From NCBI GenBank assembly GCA_035578905.1, contig JAQJVL010000160.1, positions 1,339,560-1,403,559 of the forward strand: a stretch of 64,000 nucleotides of DNA. The letters are read 5' to 3'. Position 1 is the first letter of the stretch; each line of letters begins with the position of its first letter. The stretch comes from Stictocephala bisonia (Eukaryota > Arthropoda > Insecta > Hemiptera > Membracidae). The translations under genes and the position numbers were made by a program. This document shows, in pieces, positions 11,762-22,793 of this stretch. The notes beneath the pieces were generated by a model. The model was given only the letters and a program-made list of their open reading frames with translations, made no database searches and was not told where the DNA came from.

Positions 11762-12430
11762 GTAATTTGCTGTAAATATAAATTGCCTTTATTTTGCTAA
11801 TGATGTTTAACTTTCAGTCATATAAATATTTAAAAGCCATAGTTATTTGTTTGTTTTGTACGTAATTTGCTCAACACAGATATTGCCTCTATTTTGGCAA
11901 AGCCATTTAACTTTGACTAATATAAATATTTTATAGCCGTAATTATTCGTTTGTTTTGTATGTCATTTGCTTAAAACATTGATTGCCTCTCTTTTGGCAA
12001 TGCCATTAACCTTTAACTAATGTAAATATTTAAAAGCTGTAATTATTTGCTTGTTTTGTACGTAATTTTCTGAACACAGATATTGCCTCTATTTTGGCAA
12101 TGTCATTTAACTTTTACTAATGTAAATATTTTATAGCAGTAAATATTTATTGGTTTTGTCTGTCATTTGCTTAAAACATCGATTCCCTCTATTTTGGTAA
12201 TTACATTTAAATTTTATTAATGTATATATTTAAAAGGTGTAATTATTTGTTTGTTTTGTATGTAATTTTCTGTAAACATTGATTGCCTCTATTTTGCCAA
12301 TGACATTTAACTTTTACTTAGTTAAATATTTTAAAGCCGTAATTATTTGTTTATATTTTGTATGTAATTTGCTGTAAATAGACCTATAGATTGCCTTACT
12401 ATTGCCAATGCCAATTATGTATAAGCTTTC
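11762..12430 (+). repeat. 100-bp tandem repeat, six units plus partial, with two alternating types
   Basis: Counting from 'gt(a/c)attt(g/t)c', units begin at 11762, 11862, 11962, 12062, 12162, 12262 and 12364, so the period is 100 bp with one unit of 102. Units 2 and 4 share 'acacagatattgcc'. Units 3 and 5 share 'aaaacat.gatt'. This suggests amplification of a 200-bp dimer. The array lies about 130 bp after the transposase stop codon. It could be internal-end DNA serving as transposase binding sites, or a satellite seed. Confidence 0.9.
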
Positions 12431-12598
12431 AAAATTTACATATTTTAAAGTTGTATTTATTGATTTATTTATTATTTGGTAATTAATTAAATGTAATTAT
12501 AGAATGTCTGTGTTTTGCCTACTGAAACATGTATTCATAGCGTGTGATTTGTATTCTAAAATTAATTTTAAGGAACGATCACGTTCATCAACATTTAA

Positions 12599-13619
12599 CC
12601 CTTTCCACTCAAGTGGCGGGGCAGCCCCGCCACGCAACTTACCGCACTAACTCCAATGTCGGGCCGGGCCCGACGTCTCTATAAAAACGTTCTATGATTG
12701 TATTTAGACTGACGTAGTTACATTATTGACCGCTAGGGTTGTTGTTTGATATGTGCTGCTATCTGTAGAATTTTTTCGAAACCGTTTGAGTTTAGTATCG
12801 GTAAACAAACCTCAGAAAATGTAATGTTTGTCGTCTGTGGCTGCTCTGTAAACAGCTGGCTGACTGCAACAGCTATCTGCACTCACTTTGTTCTGTCATA
12901 TGTTATCGTTCGTAATGAGCTTATAAAACGCATTGTTGTTGCTAGGTTATCGTTGTTGTTTTACTGTTTATTCATAATATTTTTATTTTTACGAAAATGA
13001 AAGAGCGTTGCAAGTAGGCTATTAGATTTTGTCTGTTTATATTTTTAGCTGATAACATGTTTTGAATCATTGAAAAAAGCTTTACTTACAAATTTGGTCT
13101 AAATTATGTACCTTTTGACTGTTGCTAAGCAATAAAGTAAAATTTATGGAGCAATTGTTTACTAGTTGCAGTGAAAATAATTTTTTTGGTAAAAATGTTG
13201 TTTTTCAAAAAAATTCGGTTTTAGAATTATATATTTTTTTTATGTATAATTTAGTCCAAAATATTTGAAAATGACTTTTTTTTGTTTGTAAGGATACAAA
13301 CAACAAAAAACAAACAACAAATACTATTCTTCCTATTTAAAATTTTTCAAAAATTCTTCTTGTATCCGTTTTTTTGTTAGAAATTAAATTTTGTTCCAAT
13401 AAATATATATAATTAAAAAATTTTGAAAATAAAAATATATGTTTTATTTTATATTAATCTATACTTTAGTCATAGAAGAAACAAAGAAAAAATACATCAG
13501 CTTTTTGGAACTATCAGATATATGTTTTTCCCACTGAACAAATGTAGTAGGCAATCTTTGCTTAAAAGTAAATGGAGTTGATAGGGAAACTGGGTTCCCA
13601 GTAATTGGAGTGGAAAGGG
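12599..13619. mobile_element. piggyBac-type MITE (TTAA target) nested in the P element
   Basis: It is flanked by TTAA at 12595-12598 and 13620-13623. The 12-bp ends are perfect inverted repeats: CCCTTTCCACTC at 12599-12610 and GAGTGGAAAGGG at 13608-13619. Next to the left end are two GC-rich palindromes, GTGGCGGGG..CCCCGCCAC (12613-12633) and a GTCGGGCC/GGCCCGAC pair (12658-12673), typical of piggyBac-like subterminal DNA. The 84-codon frame inside (12746-13000) has no transposase motifs. This insertion is younger than the P element. Confidence 0.85.
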
Positions 13620-13623
13620 TTAA

Positions 13624-14697
13624 TAACATTTTCTCAATTACAGTGGGTTGTATTGTAGATAAGTAGAAATGTGCAAATTGTTTTGGTATTTGGTTTGAGA
13701 CGCATAAAAATTTCAGTTGTGTAATTATTGTAATTTTGTTTTATTTTTGTTCATAATTGAAATTACAGAAGTAAATCATTGTGTTTTCAAATTGATGATT
13801 TGAGTATTTTCTTAGATACCATGTTCAACTTCAAAAATTGATAAAAAATATAGTTTTTATATTAGCACAATTTGGTATTCTAGTAAACTGAAAATCAATA
13901 GAGGATATTGAGTTTGCGTTAGTTTAAACACCATTTTTATATTAATCTCATAATTTTTTTACTGTAATTAATAATTGTTTTTTTTACGTTAATTTTCCGT
14001 TAAAATTGTGTAGTTTTATGTATTTTACCCTGTCACAGAATGTTAAATATCATAAAATTTATAACTGAAACTATTTTCAAATCTTGTGACAATTTTGCAA
14101 CAGGTACCAAACATAAAATTTTTAATTTACTACTTACATTACTGTAAATAATGTTCCTTTATGTAAGCCGTACAAATATGTAAATACGACATGTCTACTT
14201 CTTATGTAGGCCTGGTTCATATCTGTCTCATAATCGATCACCTAAAATATGCAAGTGCTACGATTATCTGTAAATATTTATTTATTTGCCTGTAAAAAGT
14301 TGGGTTTCAAAACATTATCATATTGAGTCATGCGTATATTCTTTATCAATTGGCCATCAGTTTTATTTCAAGCCTAATAATAATAAAGTTAATCATGGCA
14401 TGATCCGATTAGCATTTTTGGCAATTCTATTATGCGGTTAAATACAACTTGGCGCTAGATTCACAGACTCTTGACACTACGATATTTGTCTACTGGGGTT
14501 GGGCCCGTTGGGGGTGAAAGAGAAAGTTGTTTGTGTATGTCGGTGAGAGGGACAGTTATATTCGCTGCTCGGCTGGTGCATCGAAAATTAAAAGCTGCCA
14601 ATTTAGTCTCTTACTCTCGGTAGCGCGCAAAAAGACTGGTGGCGCTCGGAGTGGTTTCTCGGTAAACTAGCAACTAGTGTTCCCTTAAAGTGCCTAA
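13624..14697. other. P element 3' non-coding part
   Basis: AT-rich, with no ORF of note. The last ~250 bp (14450-14697) turn GC-rich and include 'ctctcggtagcgcgc' and 'tttctcggtaaac'. The left end of the element has similar words ('caccgagaaa'). This is probably the subterminal transposase-binding region. Confidence 0.5.
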
Positions 14698-14737
14698 GGT
14701 TTCGCTTCTTATAGTGTTATGTATTCATTGCCAAAAC

Positions 14738-17092
14738 ACTCTACTACAGCCCCCTATGTGGACTCAGCTAGCGGCCTTGTAAGGAAGCTTGGTTTACTGT
14801 CTTGACTGGATACTTGGCATGCGTGACTATGAATTTTGGTTATTTGGGAAGTGGAGCCCATAAACTATATTAGAAATTAAGATAAGAATTCCTTTGATAC
14901 CCCACTTGTGTGTATTAGAGTAACATTACTCATTTTTGGGTTTTGGGGAGTTTTTTTTTTTTTAGGGGGGAGCAGAGCCTGTGAACGTTGTCTCATGCAA
15001 AATATAATGGTACATTCAGACTTAAGAGATAAATACGCTTGGGTAATTTATTTTAGTGTTAACCTTTTTTGATTTTCTGAGAATTCTTTTGGCTTTTAGG
15101 CCACAGACCACATGTTTTTGCCATTTTTCAAATCTGGTACAGTAGTATATTTGTAAACTGCTTAGAGTTATGAAATATCCCCACAGCTGTTTTTAATTTG
15201 ACATATGTTCTATTTTAATATACAATAACTATTTCTTAAGATAAGACGAAAAGTACTTTTGTGGTGAATCACATTCAGCCACCATAAGAACCAAGACAAA
15301 TATGGAAATTATTTGTCTTATGGCTCCAGGGGTGGCCAGAAGGTGGTTCTAATTGCCAAGTACCCAAATTATAAATTTTTGTGTAGGATAAGTTAGGTTA
15401 GACCTAGGATAAGTTTTGTTACATTAGTAAAAGCGTTTTAATGACACAAAATAACAATTTTAACTTAAAACAATTTGTAATAAATATTTAGGATTAGTGA
15501 AAAAAACTTTTTTTGTTTTCCTGCCAAACCAAGATTTTCCATCAACCAGTAAATACAGTTTATCACATGATAAAAGCATCAAACCTAATTATCTTGAGTC
15601 CTAATTAGTATTTGACCACTAGGTCTTTAATTGCTAATTTTCTATTTTATTTTTTTGAGCTGAAAGACCAAACTAACAAAGTTTCTCACATACCTACATA
15701 CAGTTTACTTGATTTCTGCTGAAAATATAGGGCTTAGGCCATTTTGTTACTTACAACTAGGCATAATACACACATAGCATTGTGGAGCATAGGCTCCAAT
15801 GAGCAAAGCTAATAATGTACACAATAACATTATTAGGCCTAATATTATTTTATGCTAAAAATGCTTATTAGCCTACTTTAATGTTACTACTATACTAGTG
15901 TCATCAATAAAGTATTAAAATAACAGTAGACAAGTTCAAAAATTATTTATTGAAATTTAAGAGTATAAGTTAACTTAAAATATATTTTACAACAGGCTTA
16001 CCCATTGGGCTGCTTGAACAGGCCTAGGTCTAATGAAAATGAATTCTTTTTGTATAGTAAGAAGGCTATTTTCAATTCATTTGAATAGAATTTTCTTCTG
16101 TGGCTGATAAGAAATGAGACAGCCCAGCTTCACCTAAAATTTTATTAGGGCTATGGCTTAGTAGCTGAAATAATTATCAAACATCGTAATGTAAACTTTA
16201 AAACTGTTTAATTTATCCCACTTTTTTATGTGAAAAATAACTAATCTAGCTTTACAAGGGAATACTTAAGTGTCCCTGTAAGAACCATGTGGTATCCTAT
16301 CTAAACTTCTTTTGTAAAGTTTTGAAATTGATAAACTATGAATTTAAATCGAGTAAAAAAAGGTCATTTCTTTACATTACTTGTTATTTTGTTTATGATC
16401 TCTTTTAGTTTCTCTTGGTAGGTATTCAACAGGATCGGACATAAACATTTTCATCTAATGCTAGTGTTTCTCTTTAACATCAAATCAACTAGAACGACCA
16501 CAATTAATTATAACTTGCTTCAAACTTCAGCTTCCACATCCTTCCTTTGTCAAAACCTAACCAAACCAGTGAAACCACCTGTTGAACGCTAAGCAGCTGT
16601 CCCTATTCTTTGTCTTCGTTTTATTTTTTAGTTAGGCAGGGACCCCCTTTCATCAAAACCATCTGCTTCATCAGTTAGTATACGACTAGGAGATACGCCT
16701 GCACGCTTCGCGCCCAAACCAGTCACCTGCAGCGCTCGTGACACCACTGCCTTCGTCCCAAGCACATGACTTTTGACAGCAAATATTAGTTCAAGTTCTT
16801 TACATTTTACATGCATTAACATTGTCAAAATAAATCCATACTAAGAGACAAAACATGCCTCAAGTCATATTTTTATTTTATATATTAATAGTGTTTATAT
16901 TTATTTTATAATTCATATTTTATAGATAGCGTTTAAAATAAATTAAGTAAATGCATACTAAGTAAATTTATTTACAGTACCTGAAGCTCACTATCTGATC
17001 TTGAGTTACAACCTAACGTATTTATTGTATAAATATAAACACTGGATGTTATTACCATAAACCTTCTACTATAGTATAATAGAAGGTATATG
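14738..17092. other. Interior of the long-inverted-repeat unit, no gene recognised
   Basis: Mostly AT-rich single-copy-looking DNA. A 66-codon minus frame at 16828-16628 is locally GC-rich and reads KSHVLGTKAVVSRALQVTG, then GLGAKRAGVSPSRILTDEA. It shows no family I know and no splice partner. It may be a scrap of the gene that once belonged to the unit. Confidence 0.3.
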
Positions 17093-18048
17093 TTACAAGT
17101 GTAGTAAGTGATGGGGTTGGCACCGTAACTAATATAAAGCTGGATTGGGATTACTGTCTGAGTTACATAAATGTGCACCCACTTTGGAATGCCATATAAT
17201 TTACACTGAAGGTAGATCTAACTACGTTGACTCCAGGAAAATTCTAACATCTTTACTTTCCCAATAAATATGGATTGATTTGTGCAGTTCTAAAAATAAT
17301 AATATTTCTATTTAGAATAACAGGCGGTTTCATTCCAACAGTCGTTTCATTAATTAAACTAATTTTAAGGTTTACATGTTGATTATCATTTTGTACCTAG
17401 GAAAAACGAGGATTATTATGGTACCAAGTTATTCCATTGTGGTTACACTTTATTATTCATATAATCGTTTATAAGAAAACCTTATTTTCATTCATTGAAC
17501 TGTGGCACACCATTTTCGAGCTGTGGGGTTTTTTATTTTTTAGTCAGGTAAAGGGTCAGTGTACAAAGTTTTGTAACTAACCAAAGTAACAAATGTTGTA
17601 CAAATTATAATTTCTTTACAATTGGGTTTAAAAGTAATTTTTTTTTATTTGGAGGCTTGGCATGAAAACATTTTTTCAATCTAATATTTTAGGCAGGACA
17701 AATTTGTATACAGTACTGAAAACATAAAAAAGTTTTATAAAGCATAATATTATATACACATTTCAAAATATATTTCTATCTGTTATAGTTGTCTTATAAA
17801 AGCAGTTTTGGTATTCAAAATGTAACTAATTTTGTAAAGCAATTCACTTATTTAGTAACTGTAAATTTTAGGATGGCACCTTTTGTTCTTATGTTATTTG
17901 GATATAAAAACATTGATTCTTTACATTCTTCATGTTTATTTATTTGTCCATGGTGGACTCATAGATTTTTATGAAAGCACTATCAAAGAACATATTCTCC
18001 TACAGACATTAGAAGTTTAACGTCTGTTTAGACAGGTAAACGACTAAA
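17093..18048 (-). repeat. Right arm of the long inverted repeat
   Basis: Inverted partner of 6186-7145. It begins 'ttacaagtgtagtaagtg' and ends 'cgactaaa'. The short frames in it are mirror images of those in the left arm and show no codon-like conservation pattern, so they are not annotated as genes. Confidence 0.85.
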
Positions 18049-18051
18049 CGA

Positions 18052-18345
18052 CAGGTAAAGATGATTCCACCTGAAACTATATTGAATATTCGATAATAAC
18101 TGTTTATTTTCTAAATAAGATGAAACCTGTTTGTGTACAAGTCGTTCTAAGACCTTTGACTCTCTAGGCACAATGGAATTAGGATTAGAGTTAGAACAAT
18201 CAGTCCTATAGCCTGATTTATGTAAAGGAATTAATTTGTTTAGCTTAAGCATATCCGGATAAGAACCTTGGGCAATACATAAATCAAAAAGATATGTTAA
18301 AACCTTACATATAGAACTAGCAACAAGTTCCCATATTTTGGCATT
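18052..18345 (-). pseudogene. LINE reverse transcriptase fragment
   Basis: The minus strand reads KLNKLIPLHKSG, then VPRESKVLERLVHKQVSSYL and ENKQLLSNIQYSFR, the RT block normally seen as 'YRPIS..S..SK.lE..v..rl..yl....l....QyGFR'. It stops exactly where the long inverted repeat starts (18048). The downstream RT is not found on the far side of that unit, so this is an isolated scrap. Confidence 0.65.
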
Positions 18346-18518
18346 ATGCCTTAAATACCAAAACAGTTACTATTAATTTACTGATTTATAGCTAAATATA
18401 ATTCTTCCACTATAAAGGTCTTAAAAGTAAACAAGAAATGAAATTGTTTATTGTTGTTTCCCAAAAAAACAAATATAAAATTGAACTATACAATGAAATA
18501 CCAAAATATATATATATA

Positions 18519-20055
18519 CAGGGTGTCTTAAAAGTCCCACCCCCCCTAATTACTTTCTTATGAATACAGATAAAGTGATTTACTTCTTGGATTGTTTATA
18601 TGACCAACTAAGGAGTTTTTTATGTATGCACATTTTTTACACCCCCTCTCAAAAGGGGGTAGTTTGGGGGTAAGTCAACATTTTTAAATAGGAACCCCTA
18701 TCAAATGACACATCATTTTAAAGGTAATATTAAAAGAAGAAGAATGGTGGAAACTAGAGGTCTCTAACATTAATATATCAAATTTGGTGGCAGTTTAAAG
18801 TTGGAATTATTTCATAAAACCCCCTAAGTAATTTTAGAACGGGAAAAATGGTCAAAATGCTGAACTCTCACCTCAATTTCACTCAGATGAGATGCTCGAA
18901 ATGGCTGCCATGAACTTCTTGACAGTAAAAAAGCCTGAATTGAAAACCACGTCTCACATTTTGTAAGATTTCAGGCGTGATAAGGTGGCAGGCCTCTTCG
19001 ATTCTTGTCCTTAATTCATCGAGGTTTGCGGGCGTTGTGTCGTAAACTTTACTTTTGAGGAAACTCCAAAAGAAAAAATCCAGAGGTGAAAGGTCAGGTG
19101 AACGTGCTGGCCACTCTACCAAGTGCCACGTCGACCTATCCATCTATCGGGAAACGTTTGGTCTAGGAATGTCCGGACAAGCATATTGTAATGTGGAGGA
19201 GCACCATCTTGCTGAAATACAGGCTCATAAGTACCTTGTACTACCTCACTTATTGCTGGGACAATGCCGTTCCGTAACATGTCCAAGTACTTAACGCCAG
19301 TTAAATTACCATCAATAAAGAATGGCCCAATAACAGAGTTTCCCAAAATTCCAGCCCATACATTTAATTTTTGTGGCTGTTGCGTATGGGCTTCAACCAT
19401 CCAGTGAATAACGGCAGTTGTGCCGATTGACTGTCCCATGCAAAGAGAATGATGCTTCATCACTAAAACATATCTGTGATATTAAATTATTATTCTCTTC
19501 AATCTTCTGCAACATTTGCTCACAAAACTGAAGTCTTCGGTCAGGGTCATCTTCATTTAATTCTTGATTTAACTGTACTTTGTTCGGGTGGAACTTGTGA
19601 CGCTTTAACACTTTATGAACAGTATCTTTTGAAATTCCAACATCAAGGGCAGTGGACCACAGAGATTCATGTGGGTTTGCAGCATAATTTGCTTAAACTT
19701 GAATTTGAATCTCTTCTGTCGCAATGGCAGGGCGCCCTGATCGTGGTGCATCTTTGACACTAAAGTTTGTTGAGAATTTGTTTACTAATCGTCTAATGTA
19801 TGCCATGTCTACTGGTCTATCCGGATAGGCAGCATTAAATAAACGAACTGCTTCATGAACATTTCTCCTATCTTCCCCATAGAACAATATCATCTCTACT
19901 TTATCTTCATTTGACCGAGCCATTTTTATTAAATACGAATAAAAAGAAATTTAACACAATAACTGAACTGAAAGTGTTACACGTACTAACTAGTAACCTA
20001 ATAAGAGATAAGGAAGGAGCCACTGGTATTCCCAGGTTGCCCTACTGGACTTTGG
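18519..20055 (-). mobile_element. Tc1/mariner-superfamily element, degraded
   Basis: The left end is CAGGGTGTCTTAAAAGTCCC at 18519, next to TA in a (TA)n tract. The gene inside is read from the right. The right terminus is unclear. Reverse-complemented, 20035-20060 reads TTGTCTGACCAAAGTCC, a partial match to the left TIR without its outermost bases. That outer end may therefore be lost at the junction with the Helitron. About 100 bp of 5' leader separate this end from the transposase start at 19923. Confidence 0.65.
18883..19923 (-). pseudogene. Tc1/mariner-type transposase, at least three frameshifts
   Basis: It starts MARSNEDKVEMILFYGEDRR with a helix-turn-helix region (N-terminal ~75 codons). 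It goes on through KVLKRHKFHPNKVQLNQEL and the three acidic catalytic blocks: ICFSDEASF, PVFQQDGAPPHYN and ARSPDLSPLDFF. It ends QEVHGSHFEHLI. Breaks fall near 19695, 19400-19460 and 19116-19143. The second and third catalytic Asp are separated by about 37-40 residues, but the frameshift between them prevents an exact family count. The protein would cut DNA at TIRs. This copy is inactive. Confidence 0.8.
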
Positions 20056-20081
20056 TCAGACAAACCAAAAACAAATAAATG

Positions 20082-21611
20082 CTATGTTACATTTGTGGTT
20101 TTTGGTGTTTGTTGATTCTTGGCCATTTTCAGAGACTGCCCTTGTGATTTATTTATTGTCATAGCAAAGCAGGGCTTTACAGGAAACTGCAGTCTTTTAA
20201 ACTGAAAATGGTAATCCAATGGTATTAGGGGAACACGTGGAATGAAGACTACTTCATCCTGGCCACTTCCAGTAAATATTGTTGCTTCTATGACGTTTTT
20301 GTGCAACGCTTTTACTTGTAGCCTAGTGCCGTTGCAAAGCTTAGGTGGTACCAGGTTTCTTAGCAACATTATTGGAGCTCCAACCTTAAGGTAAAGATTG
20401 TTTGGTGGAATGCCTGGAGGATTAAGCGTGTGTAAAAACTCTACCGGGTAGTGAACCGCAACTTCTACTTCCACCACAGAATCCACCGATTGGTAACATA
20501 CAGTCTCAGTTGGCAGTTTTTCCAATAATATATTATTGATACTTGTAGCAGTGTCATTCTTTCGTGTAAGGATAGCTCTTTCTCGAAACCAAGATAAAAC
20601 TTTTAAATAAACATTTTTTAAATCTGGGTAAATGTTTTCAGCCAACGCTTGCAAGTCACATACAACTTTACATAAGTCTGCTGTAATACTAACTTTACAG
20701 TTTTTCTCAGGTAGATTTCCATTGCCGATCTTTAAAAGTAAATTTGAGAATTATCCTGCATTTAAACTGCCTTTAAGATGAACCCGCATAATTGTTTTCA
20801 AGGCAAGAACTTGGACTTTAGGCCAAAGAATAGATCTCTTAAGGCAGGCTTTGACTTCATAAGCTCGAGTTCCTTTAGGTACAACAGGCAAAGTTTGTCT
20901 GAAGTCTCCAGCCAATAAGAGCGTTACTCCACCCATCAGGTTTCTGTTATTTCTAATGTCTTGAAGAGATCTATCTAAAGCTTCAATTCCTGTCTTGTTG
21001 GCCATTGTGCATTCGTCCCAAATTATTAACTTGCAATATTTGAGAACCTCCACCATGTCGCTTTGTTTTGAGATGTTACACATTGGAGTCTCCGAGTGGC
21101 GTAAGTTTAAAGGCAGTTTAAACGCAGAGTGAGCCACCCTCCCTCCATCCAATAATGTTGCTGCTATACCTGAAGAAGCCACTGCAATTACGATGTTCCT
21201 GTCTTTTCTTAATGAGGCTAAATTTAAATTAATTTAAAATGTCTTCCCTGTACCACCTGGTGCGTCAAGGAAAAACAGTCTTCCAGCTTCTGACTCAACG
21301 CTAGCCATTACTTTATTGTATACATCTTTCTGCTCGTCGTTAAGTTTTGGCAAGTTTTCTGAAACCAACTGAGATAAATGAACCGCGTTGTAAGATAGTT
21401 CTTTTAAGTACTCGTGATTGACTGCAGTACTGTTTGGTCCTGGACTTGGAGAAGGAAGACCGAGCTGTTGAATTGATTGGTGGGACATCGAACGCACTAA
21501 GTTTTCTAATGACTGTAGGCATTTGCTGATTGACAAAATACCAAAATTACTGCGAAAAGCTGTCTGATTTTTTTAGGTGATTCCGACACAGCAGCTTCTT
21601 CCAAGGTTATG
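20082..21611 (-). pseudogene. Helitron protein, C-terminal part: PIF1-like helicase
   Basis: Directly left of the LINE the frame resumes as WDITLEEAAVSESPKKIRQ, the expected continuation of the Rep part. Helicase motifs follow: Walker A in FFLDAPGGTGKTF (~21245), motif II in IIWDECTMA (~21010), LLLAGDFRQTLPVVP (~20900), and late motifs GAPIMLLRNL and AMTINKSQGQSL. Breaks occur near 21235 and 20750-20655, where conserved sequence is also lost. About 50 C-terminal residues usual in the family are absent. Role in the family: 5'-3' unwinding during rolling-circle transposition. Confidence 0.85.
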
Positions 21612-21616
21612 TCCCA

Positions 21617-21783
21617 TACGTGAGGACCTGACAGCTCGGAGACAAGAAATCTACAGAAAGGCAGCCGAGCGGTACGGGCGGACCAGCACCTGGACGTTAG
21701 ACGGCCGAGTGTTCTACGTCGATGGCACCGGAAAGCGCGGCGTGGCGACCAAGCTGTCAGATCTGGAGGTGGCGTCGACTTGA
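21617..21783 (+). pseudogene. LINE ORF1 C-terminal fragment
   Basis: The frame from the insertion boundary reads LTARRQEIYRKAAERYG, then STWTLDGRVFYVDGTGKRG, and ends at a TGA at 21781-21783. This matches the usual C-terminus of ORF1 proteins of CR1/Jockey-like LINEs ('L.....L...A...g...vWt.dGri.v'). It is markedly GC-rich against its surroundings. Everything before it was lost by 5' truncation. Confidence 0.65.
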
Positions 21784-21808
21784 CTGCACACTCTGTAAGA
21801 TTGTTCTT

Positions 21809-22190
21809 TTATTTAATTTTGTACATGTTAGTTTTGTCAATTTTGTAAATTTCTGTAACGTAAAATTTGTTTTGTTTGTTCATGTAGAAGTTAGGTTTGT
21901 TTTAATTTTGTCAATTTCTAAAATTACCTTTATTTAATCTGGAAGAAGTTAACTCTGTTTAATTTGTTGTAATCGTAAACCATATAAATTAAAATTTCTT
22001 TTATTTTAATTTGTAGTACAGTTGTTTTGTTTAATTTGTTAATTTCTGTAACGTATAATTTGTTTTGTTTGTTTTGTAGAAGTTAGATTTGTTCGAATTT
22101 TGTCGATTTCTTAAAATACCTTTATTTAATCTGGAAGAAGTTAGCTCTGTTTAATTTGTTGTAATCGTAAATCTTATATGTTCTTTATTT
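21809..22190 (+). repeat. ~190-bp tandem duplication in the LINE inter-ORF spacer
   Basis: Two head-to-tail copies share 'ctttatttaatctggaagaa' (at about 21928 and 22121) and the following GTT(A)GCTCTGTTTAATTTGTTG stretch. They are about 90% similar. They sit in an AT-rich spacer of about 1 kb between the ORF1 end and the ORF2 start, which is unusually long for this type of element. Confidence 0.75.
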
Positions 22191-22793
22191 TATTTTTAGA
22201 AGTTAATTTTGATTCCGTTAGTTTTAAATATATAACTTTAGTTTTCCTGCAAATGTTCAATTGTTCTGATTGATAACCCGCCAAAATATGACTGAATATT
22301 ACACCAGTCTGAACCAAATTGGTTTAGTTTTATAAATTTTGTTTATTTTAAATTCATTTAAATATCCCGTAATTTCAATCTTTTAACTTTTATTCAATTA
22401 TTTCATGTATATACAGTATTAAGTTAGTATAGTTAATTATAATCTTTATGTTTGCCATTGATTGATAATACCGCATACAACAATGACAATAATTGTAATG
22501 CATTTTATCAATTTAATATTGAATTATTTTGGCTCAATTATCAATTATGTGTTATTTAATATAAAATTGAATCCTCTTGTTTGTAAAGTTTATATAATTT
22601 CCCGCTCAGTCTATTTCTCATTGTTTTGCTGGAGTGCGGACATTAATTATGTTATGATACTGAGTATGTTAGTAAGTAATTTAGTTTGTGTGTGTATAAT
22701 GTATATATGTGTGTATTTGTGTGGTTACCGTCACCGTGCTATGCTGCTGTGGTCGCTGGCTGCTCGACCGCACGGCCGTCGGGTGACCCCGTG

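Larger units (their letters stand above)
7247..14730 (+). mobile_element. P-superfamily (THAP-type) DNA transposon, 7.5 kb
   Basis: The terminal inverted repeats are 7247-7280 (starts CAATGAATACATAACACT) and 14698-14730 (ends GTTATGTATTCATTG). They are 34 and 33 bp and differ by one base indel. The 7-bp word CCAAAAC flanks both sides exactly (7240-7246 and 14731-14737) and is the apparent target duplication. Inside are a two-exon THAP/P-type transposase with breaks, a three-copy 102-bp array in the intron, a six-copy 100-bp array after the stop codon, and a nested 1.0-kb TTAA element. Subterminal sequence is also partly conserved ('accgagaaa' on both sides). The copy can no longer code for a full transposase. 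Confidence 0.85.
6186..18048. mobile_element. 11.9-kb unit bounded by ~957-bp inverted repeats
   Basis: The outer arms 6186-7145 and 17093-18048 are inverted copies of each other, about 98% identical by eye. The matching 61-codon stretches at 6445-6260 (-) and 17789-17974 (+) differ at one residue. Removing the nested P element leaves a unit of about 4.4 kb with very long inverted ends and no recognisable transposase. No target duplication is visible: the left flank ends 'tacaatgg' and the right flank begins 'cgacaggt'. A MULE-, Polinton- or foldback-type non-autonomous element, or a palindromic segmental duplication, are all possible. Confidence 0.6.

Noticed and set aside
12746..13000. 84-codon plus frame inside the TTAA MITE
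   Set aside because: No transposase motif and hydrophobic low-complexity ending. The element is best explained as non-coding.
16628..16828. 66-codon GC-rich minus frame
   Set aside because: It may be a relic, but no family, splice partner or second copy is visible, so it is not called as a gene.
6186..18048. Interpretation of the long-inverted-repeat unit as a Polinton/Maverick
   Set aside because: No DNA polymerase B, integrase, protease or capsid motifs inside, and no 6-bp duplication.
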